From assembly GCA_964352775.1 (NCBI GenBank), contig CAYGTK010000060.1:1-18805 (forward strand): a stretch of DNA of 18,805 nucleotides, written 5' to 3'. Both the position numbers and the translations under genes were made by a program. This document shows, one piece after another, positions 1 to 8,049 of the stretch. The stretch is from CAYGTK01 sp964352775 (GTDB lineage Bacteria; Bacteroidota; Bacteroidia; Chitinophagales; CAIOSU01). Below the pieces are notes generated by a model, which ran no database searches, was not told the DNA's origin, and saw only the letters and a program-made list of their open reading frames with translations. Every line of letters begins with the position of its first letter. Position 1 is the stretch's first letter.

Positions 1-2321
1 GTAATAGTTCGTGGTAATGAATCTAAGTGAAAATAGCCACCTTGGGTTTCCAATATATGCTGCGACATATACGCTGAAGCTCCTCCTGGAACGTCTTCAT
101 CAAACACCACTAGGCGGTTAGTTTTCTTAACTGACTCCACTATTAAGTGATGGATATCAAAAGGTAATAGGCTTTGTACATCTATCAATTCTACATCAAT
201 GCCAACCTCGTTCAATTGTGCTATTGCTTGCTCAGCAATTCGCACACAAGATCCATAAGTCACCAAAGTAACGTCACTACCCTCTTTCAAAACCTCTGGC
301 ACGCCTAATGGCACGGTAAACTCAGATAAATTATCAGGTAACTGCTCTTTCAAACGGTAGCCATTCAAGCACTCCACCACCAAAGCGGGTTCATCACTTT
401 TCAGTAGCGTATTATAAAATCCAGCAGCCTGCACCATATTCCTAGGAACCAAAACATGTATCCCGCGAAGTGCATTTACTATCATCCCCATTGGTGACCC
501 AGTATGCCATATCCCTTCTAAACGATGGCCTCTTGTTCTTACTATAATGGGTGCCTTCTGTCCACCCTTGGTACGGTATTGTAAGCAGGCTACATCATCT
601 GTAAGTGGTTCTAAACCATAAACCAAGTAGTCTAAGTACTGTATCTCAGCAATAGGTCTTAAGCCACGCATAGCCATACCAATGGCTTGTCCCATTATAG
701 TAGCTTCACGAATACCTACATCAAACACACGTTTTACACCATGCTTTTCTTGTAGGCCTGCAAAACCTTGGTTCACATCACCTATTTTACCTACATCCTC
801 TCCAAAGGCGAACACCCGTGGGTCGCGTTCCAAAATACTATCAAAGGCCTTGTTCAATACTTCATAACCGTTAAGCATCTGGCTATCCTCAGAATACTCA
901 GCAGGAACTACAGCTACATCAAGCGCATTATCTTTTGACTGGCTATATAAATGACTATTATAGCGCTCTGCATTGTCTTGGTCTAAAACTGCTTTGTATG
1001 CTAGTAGTCCATTACGCGCATCTGATTGCTCGGTTCGTGTAAGTATTAAAGCTTTATTTACCGCCGTTAATACATCCTTTCGAACAGGGTCTAAAGTGGC
1101 TTTCAAAGCATCTTTCGCAGCTATTACCTCAGTACCGAAAGAACTACCCTCTGCTAATTGATTCATTAATTGCTCAGCCTCTTGTATTTGCTCCTTTATT
1201 GGAATTGAAAAGGCTTGCCATGCATTTCGCTTAGCTTCTCTTACGGTCTTTTTGGCAGCATCGTGTATTGTGTCTAACTCTTCACTAGTTGCAAGTACCA
1301 CTTCTCCTTCTGCGGTATCAAAAGTGGTGTTCAATATCCACTCACGCATTTTCGGCAAACAGTCAAAGTCCTTTTCCCATTGCAAACGCTCCGCGTTTTT
1401 ATAACGCTCATGCGAACCTGATGTAGAGTGTCCTTGGGGTTGGGTTACTTCTTCCACATGGAAAATAGCTGGTCGGTGAGTTTCCCTCATCTTAGCTATT
1501 CCTTTCGCATAGGTCTCGCACAGGCCTACATAGTCCCATGCTTTTACTCTATAGATGTCTATTCCTCTGCTGTCTTCTGTTGCTCTAAACCCTTCCAGCA
1601 TATCCGAAATACTATCCTTTGTACTTTGGAACTGCTTTGGTACAGAAATACCGTAACCATCATCCCAGATGGATAAGGCCAAAGGAATTTGCAATACCCC
1701 TGCAGCATTTATAGCCTCCCAAAAGTGGCCTTCAGAAGTACTGGCATCACCAATAGTGGCAAAGCATACTTCATTCCCATTATCAGAGAAGATATTTCCA
1801 TCTAGATCATTACTCTCTCTATAAAGTTTAGAAGCAAATGCTAACCCTACTGCTCGCGGCATCTGGCCAGCTGTTGGAGATGCATCTGCTGAAGTATTGT
1901 ATTGTTCGCGTAGATTTACCCAATCACCATTCTCATCTAAACTACGAGTAGCGAAGTGGGCGTTCATTTGTCGCCCTCCTGAAAATGGATCGTGCTTCAG
2001 ATCTGGGTGAGCATATAGTTGTGCGAAAAATTGTTCTAGGTTAGAAATACCCAAAGCGAACATCATGGTCTGGTCTCTATAATATCCTGCACGAAAATCA
2101 CCCTTTTCAAAGCTTTTAGCTAATACTATCTGAGCTAATTCCTTTCCGTCACCGAATATGCCAAATTTGGCCTTACCTGTAAGCACTTCCTTTCTTCCCA
2201 TTAGACTAGCCTCTCTGCTCTCTAATAGCAGTCGGTAATCATTAAGCACTTCCTGCTTAAATCCGTCAATATCTAATTCGTCTGTTGGGCTCACTAGCTG
2301 GTCTTGTTGCTCGTTGATCAT
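1..2321 (-). CDS. 2-oxoacid dehydrogenase E1, fused alpha and beta subunits (partial, 3' end outside window)
   Basis: Thiamine-diphosphate E1 component of a branched-chain or related 2-oxoacid dehydrogenase complex, which decarboxylates the 2-oxoacid and passes the acyl group to E2 lipoyl. The frame is open from ATG 2319-2321 to the window edge (773 codons, no stop reached). Residues about 30-400 are the alpha-like half, with the ThDP motif starting at G191-D192-A193 (GDASTSEGHFWEA) and ending at about residue 223 in DDGYGIS; the usual Asn there is Asp, as I recall from other Bacteroidota fusions. The beta half starts at about M482 (MLNGYEVLNKAFD) with FGEDVG and the VRTRGHRLEG region, and runs off the edge near its C-terminal transketolase-like domain. 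Fusion of both subunits is common in Bacteroidota. A TATCTTTG -7 box lies 17 bp upstream of the start. The substrate (branched-chain acid, pyruvate or other) cannot be decided without the E2 partner. Confidence 0.9.
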   Translation of the reverse strand, partial: MINEQQDQLVSPTDELDIDGFKQEVLNDYRLLLESREASLMGRKEVLTGKAKFGIFGDGKELAQIVLAKSFEKGDFRAGYYRDQTMMFALGISNLEQFFAQLYAHPDLKHDPFSGGRQMNAHFATRSLDENGDWVNLREQYNTSADASPTAGQMPRAVGLAFASKLYRESNDLDGNIFSDNGNEVCFATIGDASTSEGHFWEAINAAGVLQIPLALSIWDDGYGISVPKQFQSTKDSISDMLEGFRATEDSRGIDIYRVKAWDYVGLCETYAKGIAKMRETHRPAIFHVEEVTQPQGHSTSGSHERYKNAERLQWEKDFDCLPKMREWILNTTFDTAEGEVVLATSEELDTIHDAAKKTVREAKRNAWQAFSIPIKEQIQEAEQLMNQLAEGSSFGTEVIAAKDALKATLDPVRKDVLTAVNKALILTRTEQSDARNGLLAYKAVLDQDNAERYNSHLYSQSKDNALDVAVVPAEYSEDSQMLNGYEVLNKAFDSILERDPRVFAFGEDVGKIGDVNQGFAGLQEKHGVKRVFDVGIREATIMGQAIGMAMRGLRPIAEIQYLDYLVYGLEPLTDDVACLQYRTKGGQKAPIIVRTRGHRLEGIWHTGSPMGMIVNALRGIHVLVPRNMVQAAGFYNTLLKSDEPALVVECLNGYRLKEQLPDNLSEFTVPLGVPEVLKEGSDVTLVTYGSCVRIAEQAIAQLNEVGIDVELIDVQSLLPFDIHHLIVESVKKTNRLVVFDEDVPGGASAYMSQHILETQGGYFHLDSLPRTI

Positions 2322-2337
2322 ACCCTTTAATTTTTTG

Positions 2338-2345
2338 CAAAGATA
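2338..2345 (-). promoter_or_regulatory. Bacteroidota -7 promoter box for the E1 gene
   Basis: On the minus strand this reads TATCTTTG, a full match to TAnnTTTG. About 18 bp further upstream there is a TTTA that could serve as a weak -33 element (consensus TTTG). Transcription would start close to 2331, giving a very short leader before ATG 2321. Confidence 0.55.
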
Positions 2346-2469
2346 CTAATTTTGACCCTCGGTAAATTAACAAGAACATGATACTTTTGTTAACTTTTAT
2401 GAGGATGTTGGCACAAGAATTGCTCTCTACTACCAACTTATGGAACCAGCGATGTTGAATTATAGTTCT

Positions 2470-2477
2470 TATATTTG
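2470..2477 (+). promoter_or_regulatory. Bacteroidota -7 promoter box for the DUF1573 gene
   Basis: TATATTTG, a full match to TAnnTTTG, 21 bp before ATG 2499. I see no well-spaced -33 TTTG; the nearest TTG (2455-2457) is too close. It is divergent from the E1 promoter across a 177-bp intergenic stretch that holds nothing else recognisable. Confidence 0.5.
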
Positions 2478-2498
2478 CTTTAACAAAATGCATTACTT

Positions 2499-2942
2499 AT
2501 GAAACACCTAATGATATTATTTTGTGCTTTAATGGTTGCTACACCAGGCCTATTTTCTCAAAACTCTGCTGATGTAGACCCTGATGCTCCAGTAGTGGAA
2601 TTTGAATTCACTACACATGATTTTGGTGAAATAGTTGAAGGTGACGATGCAACGGTTGACTTCTACTTTACCAATACAGGAAAGACCGACTTAATAATCA
2701 CTAATGTGAAAGCATCTTGTGGTTGTACTACTCCATACTGGAATAAAGAGCCCGTTAAGCCAGGTGAAAAAGGTAAGATAACCGCTAAATACAATACTAA
2801 GAACCGTCCAGGCAATTTTAATAAGCCAATTACTATTACATCTAATGCATCGGAGCCAACGATCCGTATTTTCATTAAGGGAAAGGTTTCACCTGAAAAC
2901 AGCGGAATTCCCGAACGTAAACCTTCTATAGTAAACCAATAG
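2499..2942 (+). CDS. secreted DUF1573 domain protein
   Basis: A 147-residue exported protein. Residues 1-21 form a signal peptide (short basic start, hydrophobic MILFCALMVATPGLF, cleavage after Ser-Gln). Residues about 33-130 are a DUF1573 immunoglobulin-like domain: FTTHDFGEI, then FYFTNTGKTDLIITNV, the hallmark ASCGCTTP with Cys74 and Cys76, and the following PVKPGEKGKI segment. The molecular role of DUF1573 is not established; such proteins are frequent in Bacteroidota and are exported to the periplasm or cell surface. The last 15 residues are a polar tail without a recognisable sorting signal. The gene is monocistronic as far as can be seen: own promoter box upstream and a strong hairpin downstream. 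Confidence 0.9.
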   Translation: MKHLMILFCALMVATPGLFSQNSADVDPDAPVVEFEFTTHDFGEIVEGDDATVDFYFTNTGKTDLIITNVKASCGCTTPYWNKEPVKPGEKGKITAKYNTKNRPGNFNKPITITSNASEPTIRIFIKGKVSPENSGIPERKPSIVNQ

Positions 2943-2971
2943 TAGCTGCACTTTCGGACTAAATTATTACT

Positions 2972-3010
2972 GAACTCCATACCATATAGCGTATGGAGTT
3001 CTTAATTTTA
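2972..3010 (+). terminator. intrinsic terminator after the DUF1573 gene
   Basis: A perfect 11-bp inverted repeat, GAACTCCATAC (2972-2982) and GTATGGAGTTC (2991-3001), with an 8-base loop, is followed by the T-rich tail TTAATTTTA (3002-3010). It starts 30 bp after the DUF1573 stop and ends only 4 bp before the aminotransferase ATG, so any promoter of that gene must overlap it, or the hairpin acts as an attenuator for readthrough transcripts. The stem itself is not GC-rich. Confidence 0.75.
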
Positions 3011-3014
3011 CGCC

Positions 3015-4250
3015 ATGCCAAGTATATCTAACAAAGGACAAGAAATGCCACAATCTCCTATTCGGAAATTGGTGCCGTTTGCTGAACACGCCAAAAAGGC
3101 GGGAAAGAAGATCTATCACCTCAACATCGGTCAGCCTGATATTGAGACCCCTAAGGAAATGATGGACGCTGTACGCAATATTGATATGAAGGTATTGGAA
3201 TACAGTCATTCCGCAGGGAATGAGAGCTACCGCAGAAACTTGGCAGAATACTATGCTAAGAATGGCATCTTGATCTCTTACGACAACATCATCATCACTA
3301 CTGGTGGTTCGGAAGCTTTGTTATTCGGAATGATGAGCTGTTTAGACGAAGGGGATGAAGTGATCATTCCTGAACCATTCTACGCTAACTACAATGGATT
3401 TGCCGCAGCAGCAGGCATTAAGATACGCCCCATAATTTCGGAGATAAGTACAGGTTTTTCGTTGCCACCAATAGATGCTTTTGAGCATGTGATAACCCCA
3501 CGCACTAAAGCCATAATGATATGCAACCCAAGTAACCCTACAGGATATTTGTATTCGCAAGAGGAGTTGGAAGGATTAAGGTCTATTGTTAAAAAGCACG
3601 ACCTCTTTTTATTTGCAGATGAGGTGTATCGAGAATTCTGTTATGATGGTGAAAAGCATCACTCTATCCTAAACATAGATGGATTAGATGAGAATGCAAT
3701 TGTAGTCGATTCCATCTCGAAGAGATACAGTGCCTGTGGTGCACGAATAGGTGCCTTGATAAGTCGAAATAGCGAGGTGATGGATACTGCATTGAAATTT
3801 GCCCAAGCACGATTAAGTCCTCCATCACTAGCTCAAATTGCTGCTGAAGCGGCGTTGAACGTGCCCGATGACTATTTTACTGCTGTGATAGGTGAATACG
3901 AGCAGAGAAGGAACTTAGTGGTAAGCGAGTTGAATAACATTGAAGGTGTAATGTGCCCTAACCCTGGTGGAGCATTTTACGTAGTAGCGCAATTGCCTGT
4001 AGACGATACGGAGAAATTCTGCCAATGGATGCTAGAGGCTTTTGACCATGAAGGAGAAACCGTAATGATGGCACCAGCCGCTGGATTTTACTCTACCCCT
4101 GGCCGTGGGTTACAAGAAGTGCGTATAGCTTATGTGCTAGATCAAAAAGACTTAAAACGCGCAATGGAGGTGTTAGGAAAAGGAATAGACCTTTACCGTA
4201 AACAGATAATGCAGGCTACTGAATTTGACGTTCACTTATCGTCAACATAA
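3015..4250 (+). CDS. PLP-dependent class I/II aminotransferase (aspartate/aromatic aminotransferase family)
   Basis: A fold-type I aminotransferase of 411 residues, cytosolic. Visible landmarks: N-terminal substrate-binding GQPDIETP, PLP phosphate-contact region TTGGSEAL, the NPSNPTG motif, ADEVYREF (the Asp that contacts the pyridine nitrogen), the Schiff-base lysine K236 in SISKRYSACGARIG, and R370 in EVRIAY, which should bind the substrate carboxylate. Amino donor and acceptor cannot be read from the sequence; aspartate, aromatic or 2-aminoadipate activities are all possible. Its 3' end overlaps by 19 bp the convergent saccharopine dehydrogenase-like gene, which hints at, but does not prove, a shared link to lysine metabolism. 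ATG 3015 is the chosen start: the upstream hairpin ends just before it, and a near-consensus TAATTTTA lies at 3003-3010. Confidence 0.88.
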   Translation: MPSISNKGQEMPQSPIRKLVPFAEHAKKAGKKIYHLNIGQPDIETPKEMMDAVRNIDMKVLEYSHSAGNESYRRNLAEYYAKNGILISYDNIIITTGGSEALLFGMMSCLDEGDEVIIPEPFYANYNGFAAAAGIKIRPIISEISTGFSLPPIDAFEHVITPRTKAIMICNPSNPTGYLYSQEELEGLRSIVKKHDLFLFADEVYREFCYDGEKHHSILNIDGLDENAIVVDSISKRYSACGARIGALISRNSEVMDTALKFAQARLSPPSLAQIAAEAALNVPDDYFTAVIGEYEQRRNLVVSELNNIEGVMCPNPGGAFYVVAQLPVDDTEKFCQWMLEAFDHEGETVMMAPAAGFYSTPGRGLQEVRIAYVLDQKDLKRAMEVLGKGIDLYRKQIMQATEFDVHLSST

Positions 4251-5431
4251 TCCTGAAGGTATTGGAAGTGTGGACCTAGCTTACCATTTATAGCAATGCT
4301 AGCGCGTTCCATCATTCCACTGTTCTCTTTCAATAATTCTGGCAACACAAATTCCATGAATTGCTCTCCAAATGCTTGAGAAGCATCGCGTGGCAATTCA
4401 TTTGGCAGGTTGTCAATAGCCATTACATCAATACCATCCTTTGAAAATGGTTCTATCTCCTCCCCTGTTGCTGGGTCAAATCCATAATAAGGATCATCAA
4501 TAGTACTTGGGCGTATTGTTGAAGGCACCGACGCTTCAGGAGCTATATCACAAGTAATATCTGCTATTACGCTTATGCGGAAGTCTTCCTCGTTCATCTG
4601 TTCTTGACTGAAGTACGCTGGCGCAGCAGGATCCCAATACACCGCATTGACAAATACATCGCTTTTGCGATAGTAGTCGCTCAAGTCGCAATCGTAATCA
4701 GCTGGATTATTATAAAAATGTTGTAGATCGAAAGCAGAACCGTCTTTGCGGAAGTACAGATCCTCTGAATTCAATTGGGTATAGATAGCATGGTCGTACT
4801 TGTTATTCAGGTAGTCAGCAGGGTCAACTCGCTTAACACCCATAGCCTCCAAAGTTTCTACAGACCCACCAGCTACTCTACCACCACCAGTTACTACAAC
4901 TCTCATTCGTGGGAGCTGCATCGTTCTATAAGCATTGAACATCGCCTCCATATCGGTAGTCTCATGGGCAGGCTCTAATTCGAACTCTCCAGTTCTTAAA
5001 CCATATGTAAGCATTCCATTGTGTGCACCTACTATACCTGCAAAGCGTCCGAAAGCTATAACACGTGCGCCACTATCATTAGTAAGCACTTCCCAATCAT
5101 GTAAGTGAATGTTCTTTGCCAAAATGGCCTGTAATAGATCTCTATTATATGGCTGTGCCTTAATAGTATGCGAAAAGAAAAAGTACTTTTTGCTAGGTAT
5201 TAACTGATCGATGGGAACTTCCTTCACACCTAATACTACATCCCTATCGTTCACCGTATCCACTAGGGTTATACCTTCGGCTTTGTATTCCTCATCCGTA
5301 TAGCATCGTCCTGGTGAACGCTGCACCACTAGGTCTACACCTTCTTTAACTAATTGGGCACATTGCTTTGGGGTTAACGGCACGCGACTATCAGGAGGGG
5401 TCTTGCCTTCTCTTATAATACCTAGCTTCAT
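4232..5431 (-). CDS. saccharopine dehydrogenase-like (L-lysine-forming) / alanine dehydrogenase family oxidoreductase
   Basis: An NAD(P)-dependent enzyme of 399 residues in the AlaDh/PNT superfamily, closest in pattern to fungal Lys1-type saccharopine dehydrogenase (NAD, L-lysine-forming). Residues 1-130 are the N-terminal domain, with REGKTPPDSRVPLTP (R16), GVKEVP (K70) and FFSHTIKAQ (H88), which match the catalytic Lys and His positions of Lys1. The Rossmann nucleotide loop TGGGRVAGG is at about 181-189. Bacterial members are often annotated loosely as alanine dehydrogenase, so the substrate is uncertain. The start is taken at ATG 5429-5431 rather than the in-frame TTG at 5453-5455, because that TTG is part of the -7 promoter box TATGTTTG. 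The 3' end overlaps the convergent aminotransferase gene. Confidence 0.82.
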   Translation of the reverse strand: MKLGIIREGKTPPDSRVPLTPKQCAQLVKEGVDLVVQRSPGRCYTDEEYKAEGITLVDTVNDRDVVLGVKEVPIDQLIPSKKYFFFSHTIKAQPYNRDLLQAILAKNIHLHDWEVLTNDSGARVIAFGRFAGIVGAHNGMLTYGLRTGEFELEPAHETTDMEAMFNAYRTMQLPRMRVVVTGGGRVAGGSVETLEAMGVKRVDPADYLNNKYDHAIYTQLNSEDLYFRKDGSAFDLQHFYNNPADYDCDLSDYYRKSDVFVNAVYWDPAAPAYFSQEQMNEEDFRISVIADITCDIAPEASVPSTIRPSTIDDPYYGFDPATGEEIEPFSKDGIDVMAIDNLPNELPRDASQAFGEQFMEFVLPELLKENSGMMERASIAINGKLGPHFQYLQDYVDDK

Positions 5432-5452
5432 AATGGTTTCTTTTAAACGCCA

Positions 5453-5460
5453 CAAACATA
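5453..5460 (-). promoter_or_regulatory. -7 promoter box for the saccharopine dehydrogenase-like gene
   Basis: On the minus strand this reads TATGTTTG, a full match to the Bacteroidota TAnnTTTG element, 21 bp before ATG 5431. It decides the start codon because the longer TTG-initiated frame would begin inside it. No clear -33 TTTG is seen. Confidence 0.5.
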
Positions 5461-5512
5461 AAAGATCTTAAGTGAAGGGTATTGCTACACGCAGATGGAA
5501 CTTTTAGCTACA

Positions 5513-5541
5513 TTTGCCGTTCTCTTTATTACAGATCTTTG
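5513..5541 (+). promoter_or_regulatory. ssrA promoter
   Basis: TTTG (5513-5516), 17 bp, then GATCTTTG (5534-5541), one mismatch from TAnnTTTG, placing the transcription start at about 5546, exactly the first base of mature tmRNA. An alternative full-match box TACATTTG (5509-5516) overlaps the -33 element and would give a longer precursor. Confidence 0.5.
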
Positions 5542-5545
5542 ACAT

Positions 5546-5912
5546 GGGGGCGACTGGTATTGACGGTAGGTTAGGAATTATACCGGCATGTCGAGCATTG
5601 GTACTGGCTCGTAAATCTCATACCGAAACACTTTTTTTATATGGCGAGTCTAACTACGCCATGGCTGCCTAATTCTAGGAATTAGATAGCCATTGTTCCC
5701 TGCAAGTTTGGCCGAGTAGGCTAGCAACGGAACACCAGATATACTCGGATGCTTGCACTAGGGGCTTCACTAGGGCACTAAGACTATGAAGATAAGGCGA
5801 TAGTTTGGTGGGTTACCTGACCGGCTAAAGCTCGAAAATTAACAGGTTACTATGCATGTAGAAAGTATAGTTGTTGCTTATCCGGACCCGGGTTCGACTC
5901 CCGGCGCCTCCA
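5546..5912 (+). ncRNA. ssrA: transfer-messenger RNA (tmRNA)
   Basis: Rescues stalled ribosomes by trans-translation together with SmpB. The tRNA-like ends are clear: 5' GGGGGCG (5546-5552) pairs with CGCCTCC (5905-5911, one G-U), followed by discriminator A5912. The T arm is CCGGG-TTCGACT-CCCGG just before the 3' acceptor strand. The 3' CCA is not encoded (genome reads CTA), so it must be added by nucleotidyltransferase. The mRNA-like part encodes the tag GESNYAMAA and stops at TAA 5670-5672; several GC-rich inverted stretches after it fit the pseudoknots. The length of 367 nt is normal. A short T run (5915-5920) follows, directly before the next gene's ATG. Confidence 0.96.
5643..5672 (+). 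other. tmRNA tag-peptide reading frame
   Basis: Resume codon GGC at 5643, then GAG TCT AAC TAC GCC ATG GCT GCC TAA. With the alanine carried by the tmRNA, the degradation tag is A-GESNYAMAA. The NYA-x-AA ending is typical of Bacteroidota tags and is the part recognised by ClpXP-type proteases. Met replaces the commoner Leu before the final AA. Confidence 0.9.
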
Positions 5913-5920
5913 CTATTTTT

Positions 5921-6858
5921 ATGACAACAACAATTATTGATAGAGCTCAAGGATGCCTTATGGGGCAATTAACTGGTGATTCACTAGGTAGCCTTGTTGA
6001 ATTTGAAAGTCCTGAACAAATACTTCGCAAGTATCCGAATGGAGTAAGAGAGTTAGCAGATGGTGGCACTTGGAATACTCTAGCAGGTCAACCAACTGAT
6101 GACTCAGAGATGGCTCTTTTATTAGCTAAAATGCTGGTAAAGAATCTACTTATAAACCGTCTAGTGCATTGCGTCAATATTTGTACTGGATAGGTACCGA
6201 TCCTTTTGACAGAGGTTTCACCATCACTTCAGCATTAAATGGAGAGGTAAATGTCAAAAGTCAAGCTAATGGTGCTTTGATGCGTATTAGCCCATTAGGT
6301 ATATTTTGTGGTGGGTTATCAGAACCTAAAGTGATGGACTGGGCTATGCAAGATGCTAAGCTCACTCATCCCAATATTGTCTGCCAGCAAGTAAATGCCC
6401 TTTACGCAAAAGCAATAGCTGCTGCAGTAGAACATAATTTAGGTCCACAAGAGATCTATGAAATGATCTACAAGCTTTCTATAGAGAATATGATGGATCC
6501 GTCTATTATAACAGTTATTGAAAAAGCAAGAACGGAGTCTGTTGCTGACCACACACACCTTCAGGGTTGGGTGCTAATAGCCTTTCAAAATACCCTTTGG
6601 CAATTGCTTCATGCGGAAACCCTAGAGGAAGCAATTATAGATACAGTAATGCGAGGAAGTGATACAGATACTAACGCGGCTATTTGTGGAGCGCTACTTG
6701 GAGCAGTACATGGTATTTCAAGCATACCAGATCAATGGAAGAATTCGGTTCTATCTTGTAAGCCAAGTCATGATAATGCGAACCCTCATCAGCCACGACC
6801 AGAAGTATTTTGGCCTACGGATGCGCTTGAATTGGCTACTGCGTTAGTTGGAAGGTAA
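5921..6858 (+). pseudogene. ADP-ribosylglycohydrolase family protein, disrupted by one frameshift
   Basis: A DraG/ARH-type hydrolase (about 312 residues when joined) that would remove ADP-ribose from modified proteins or nucleotides using a binuclear metal site. The N-terminal part (5921 to about 6142) reads RAQGCLMGQLTGDSLGS and GQPTDDSEMALLLAK, the first metal motif. Translation in that frame then ends at TAG 6191-6193 after unrelated residues. The rest of the family sequence continues in another frame, open from 6130 to TAA 6856-6858: YWIGTDPFDRG, SQANGALMRISPLGIF, LTHP, and the second metal motif RGSDTDTNAAICGALLGA. The best junction is at 6137-6145 (GTAAAGAAT): one more A would restore V-K-E-S-T-Y-K-P. 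Otherwise the gene is intact. A sequencing error, a recent mutation or a -1 slip on AAG are alternatives. The start lies 8 bp after the tmRNA 3' end with no promoter of its own visible. Confidence 0.85.
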
Positions 6859-6877
6859 AATAAGGCTAGTCTTATCC

Positions 6878-7984
6878 TTAAGAAGAAGGAGCTAAGCGAT
6901 CGAGCATACCACGACTTAGAATTTCAGCTTTTATCTGGTGGCCCTCTTCGTTCAAATGGCAATCATCTATCCAGTTACTCTTGTCGAATTCCCCTATAGG
7001 CACTTCGATATATTCTGCTTGGTACTTGGCTGCTAATTGCTTTAGCATCTCATTGTGAAGTATTATTCCATGCTCATAGTTGGTAGCCAATTGATCCTTC
7101 GGGAAATCAGGGTTCAGTACGAACGGCATTAGATATACACGAACAGAATCTTTCGTCAGCACTTCTAAAAGCCCCTCCATATTCCGATAGTAGGAATTTA
7201 TTGGCGGAGCAGGCAAGTCTTCCTTTTCATAGTTAAACCAGGGAGTTGACGACTTACCGTCATAGTGAACGAACATAGTCTTATCCATTTCGCTAAAGAA
7301 TAAATGGACTACGAAAAAACTAAAAAGCCGAGAATGCATCATCCACCTTGCAGGTATTGGCAAGGGCTTAATACTCTCCATTGGTTTGCGCCAGTGACTA
7401 TAATCTGGCTGATAGGCCTCCAAATTCCCATAGGCCATTGCATCATTTCCCCCAGTATGTATAATTACCATATCAGGATCATAAAACCGATACTTGTGTT
7501 TGTAATGCGCCAGTAATTCAAAAGATGTGGCCCAAAGCAGTCCCCCATTTATTACTTCAACATCAATTTCGCTTCCTTGCCTCTCAATGTGCTTTTCAAG
7601 CATTCCCCCACATACGGCTGGAAATGCACTTTTACCATCTACCAAAGCCATACCATAAGTAGTAGAACCCCCTAGAAATAGCATTCTCGTAGTATTCTCC
7701 TTCTTCTTACGTGGTAGGTCTTTCCCTCTGTAGCCTGATGGGTTGATCTGAATTGTATCAAATTCAAAGTAGCCTGGGGTAGAAATGTAGTTGAGGTTAG
7801 CTACTCCTGTAAATCGAGAGAGTTTATCAGCACCATCACCCCCCATTAGTATGTTACGGATGGTGTTATAGTTCTTATTGCCCTCGTAGTCGTATTCGCT
7901 GTTCAAACTTAGCAATAGGAATCCCATTCCTTCTAATAAAAGAGCTACGAGAAATATCGTAAAAAGAAGATAACTACGTTTCAA
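6878..7984 (-). CDS. membrane-anchored SGNH/GDSL hydrolase
   Basis: A 368-residue esterase/lipase-like hydrolase. Residues 5-27 are one hydrophobic segment, either a signal anchor or an uncleaved signal, so the catalytic domain is probably periplasmic. SGNH blocks are complete: FLGGSTTYG with nucleophile S107, Gly in INGGLLWATS (about 146-154), HTGGND with N180, and D340-x-x-H343 in IDDCHLNEEGH. The start is TTG 7982-7984; no ATG precedes it in frame and the hydrophobic segment begins directly after it. The fold also covers acyltransferases and carbohydrate deacetylases, so the substrate is unknown. It is the last gene of a same-strand run after the receptor, lipoprotein and broken regulator, 65 bp downstream of the regulator, and is convergent with the glycohydrolase gene 19 bp away. 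Confidence 0.82.
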   Translation of the reverse strand: MKRSYLLFTIFLVALLLEGMGFLLLSLNSEYDYEGNKNYNTIRNILMGGDGADKLSRFTGVANLNYISTPGYFEFDTIQINPSGYRGKDLPRKKKENTTRMLFLGGSTTYGMALVDGKSAFPAVCGGMLEKHIERQGSEIDVEVINGGLLWATSFELLAHYKHKYRFYDPDMVIIHTGGNDAMAYGNLEAYQPDYSHWRKPMESIKPLPIPARWMMHSRLFSFFVVHLFFSEMDKTMFVHYDGKSSTPWFNYEKEDLPAPPINSYYRNMEGLLEVLTKDSVRVYLMPFVLNPDFPKDQLATNYEHGIILHNEMLKQLAAKYQAEYIEVPIGEFDKSNWIDDCHLNEEGHQIKAEILSRGMLDRLAPSS

Positions 7985-8049
7985 TGAAGTGGTCGCTTTG
8001 CCAATTCTTAAAACTACGAAATAAGGATAACAAGGATTTTATTATGGAG

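Noticed and set aside
682..1676. Several open frames of 60-82 codons on the plus strand
   Set aside because: They lie opposite the continuous E1 coding frame, start without promoter or homology, and have the composition of shadow frames.
5546..5912. A tRNA gene, because of the T arm GGTTCGACTCCC near 5890
   Set aside because: There is no nearby 5' half with an anticodon arm; the 5' acceptor strand is 350 bp upstream and a tag frame lies between, so it is tmRNA.
5852..5920. In-frame extension of the glycohydrolase upstream to 5852
   Set aside because: It would begin inside the tmRNA and translate its T arm and acceptor stem; ATG 5921 directly after the tmRNA is the credible start.
6860..6875. 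Inverted repeat ATAAG / CTTAT between the convergent glycohydrolase and SGNH genes
   Set aside because: Only 5 AT-rich base pairs with no proper T run; too weak to call a terminator, although a bidirectional terminator would be expected here.
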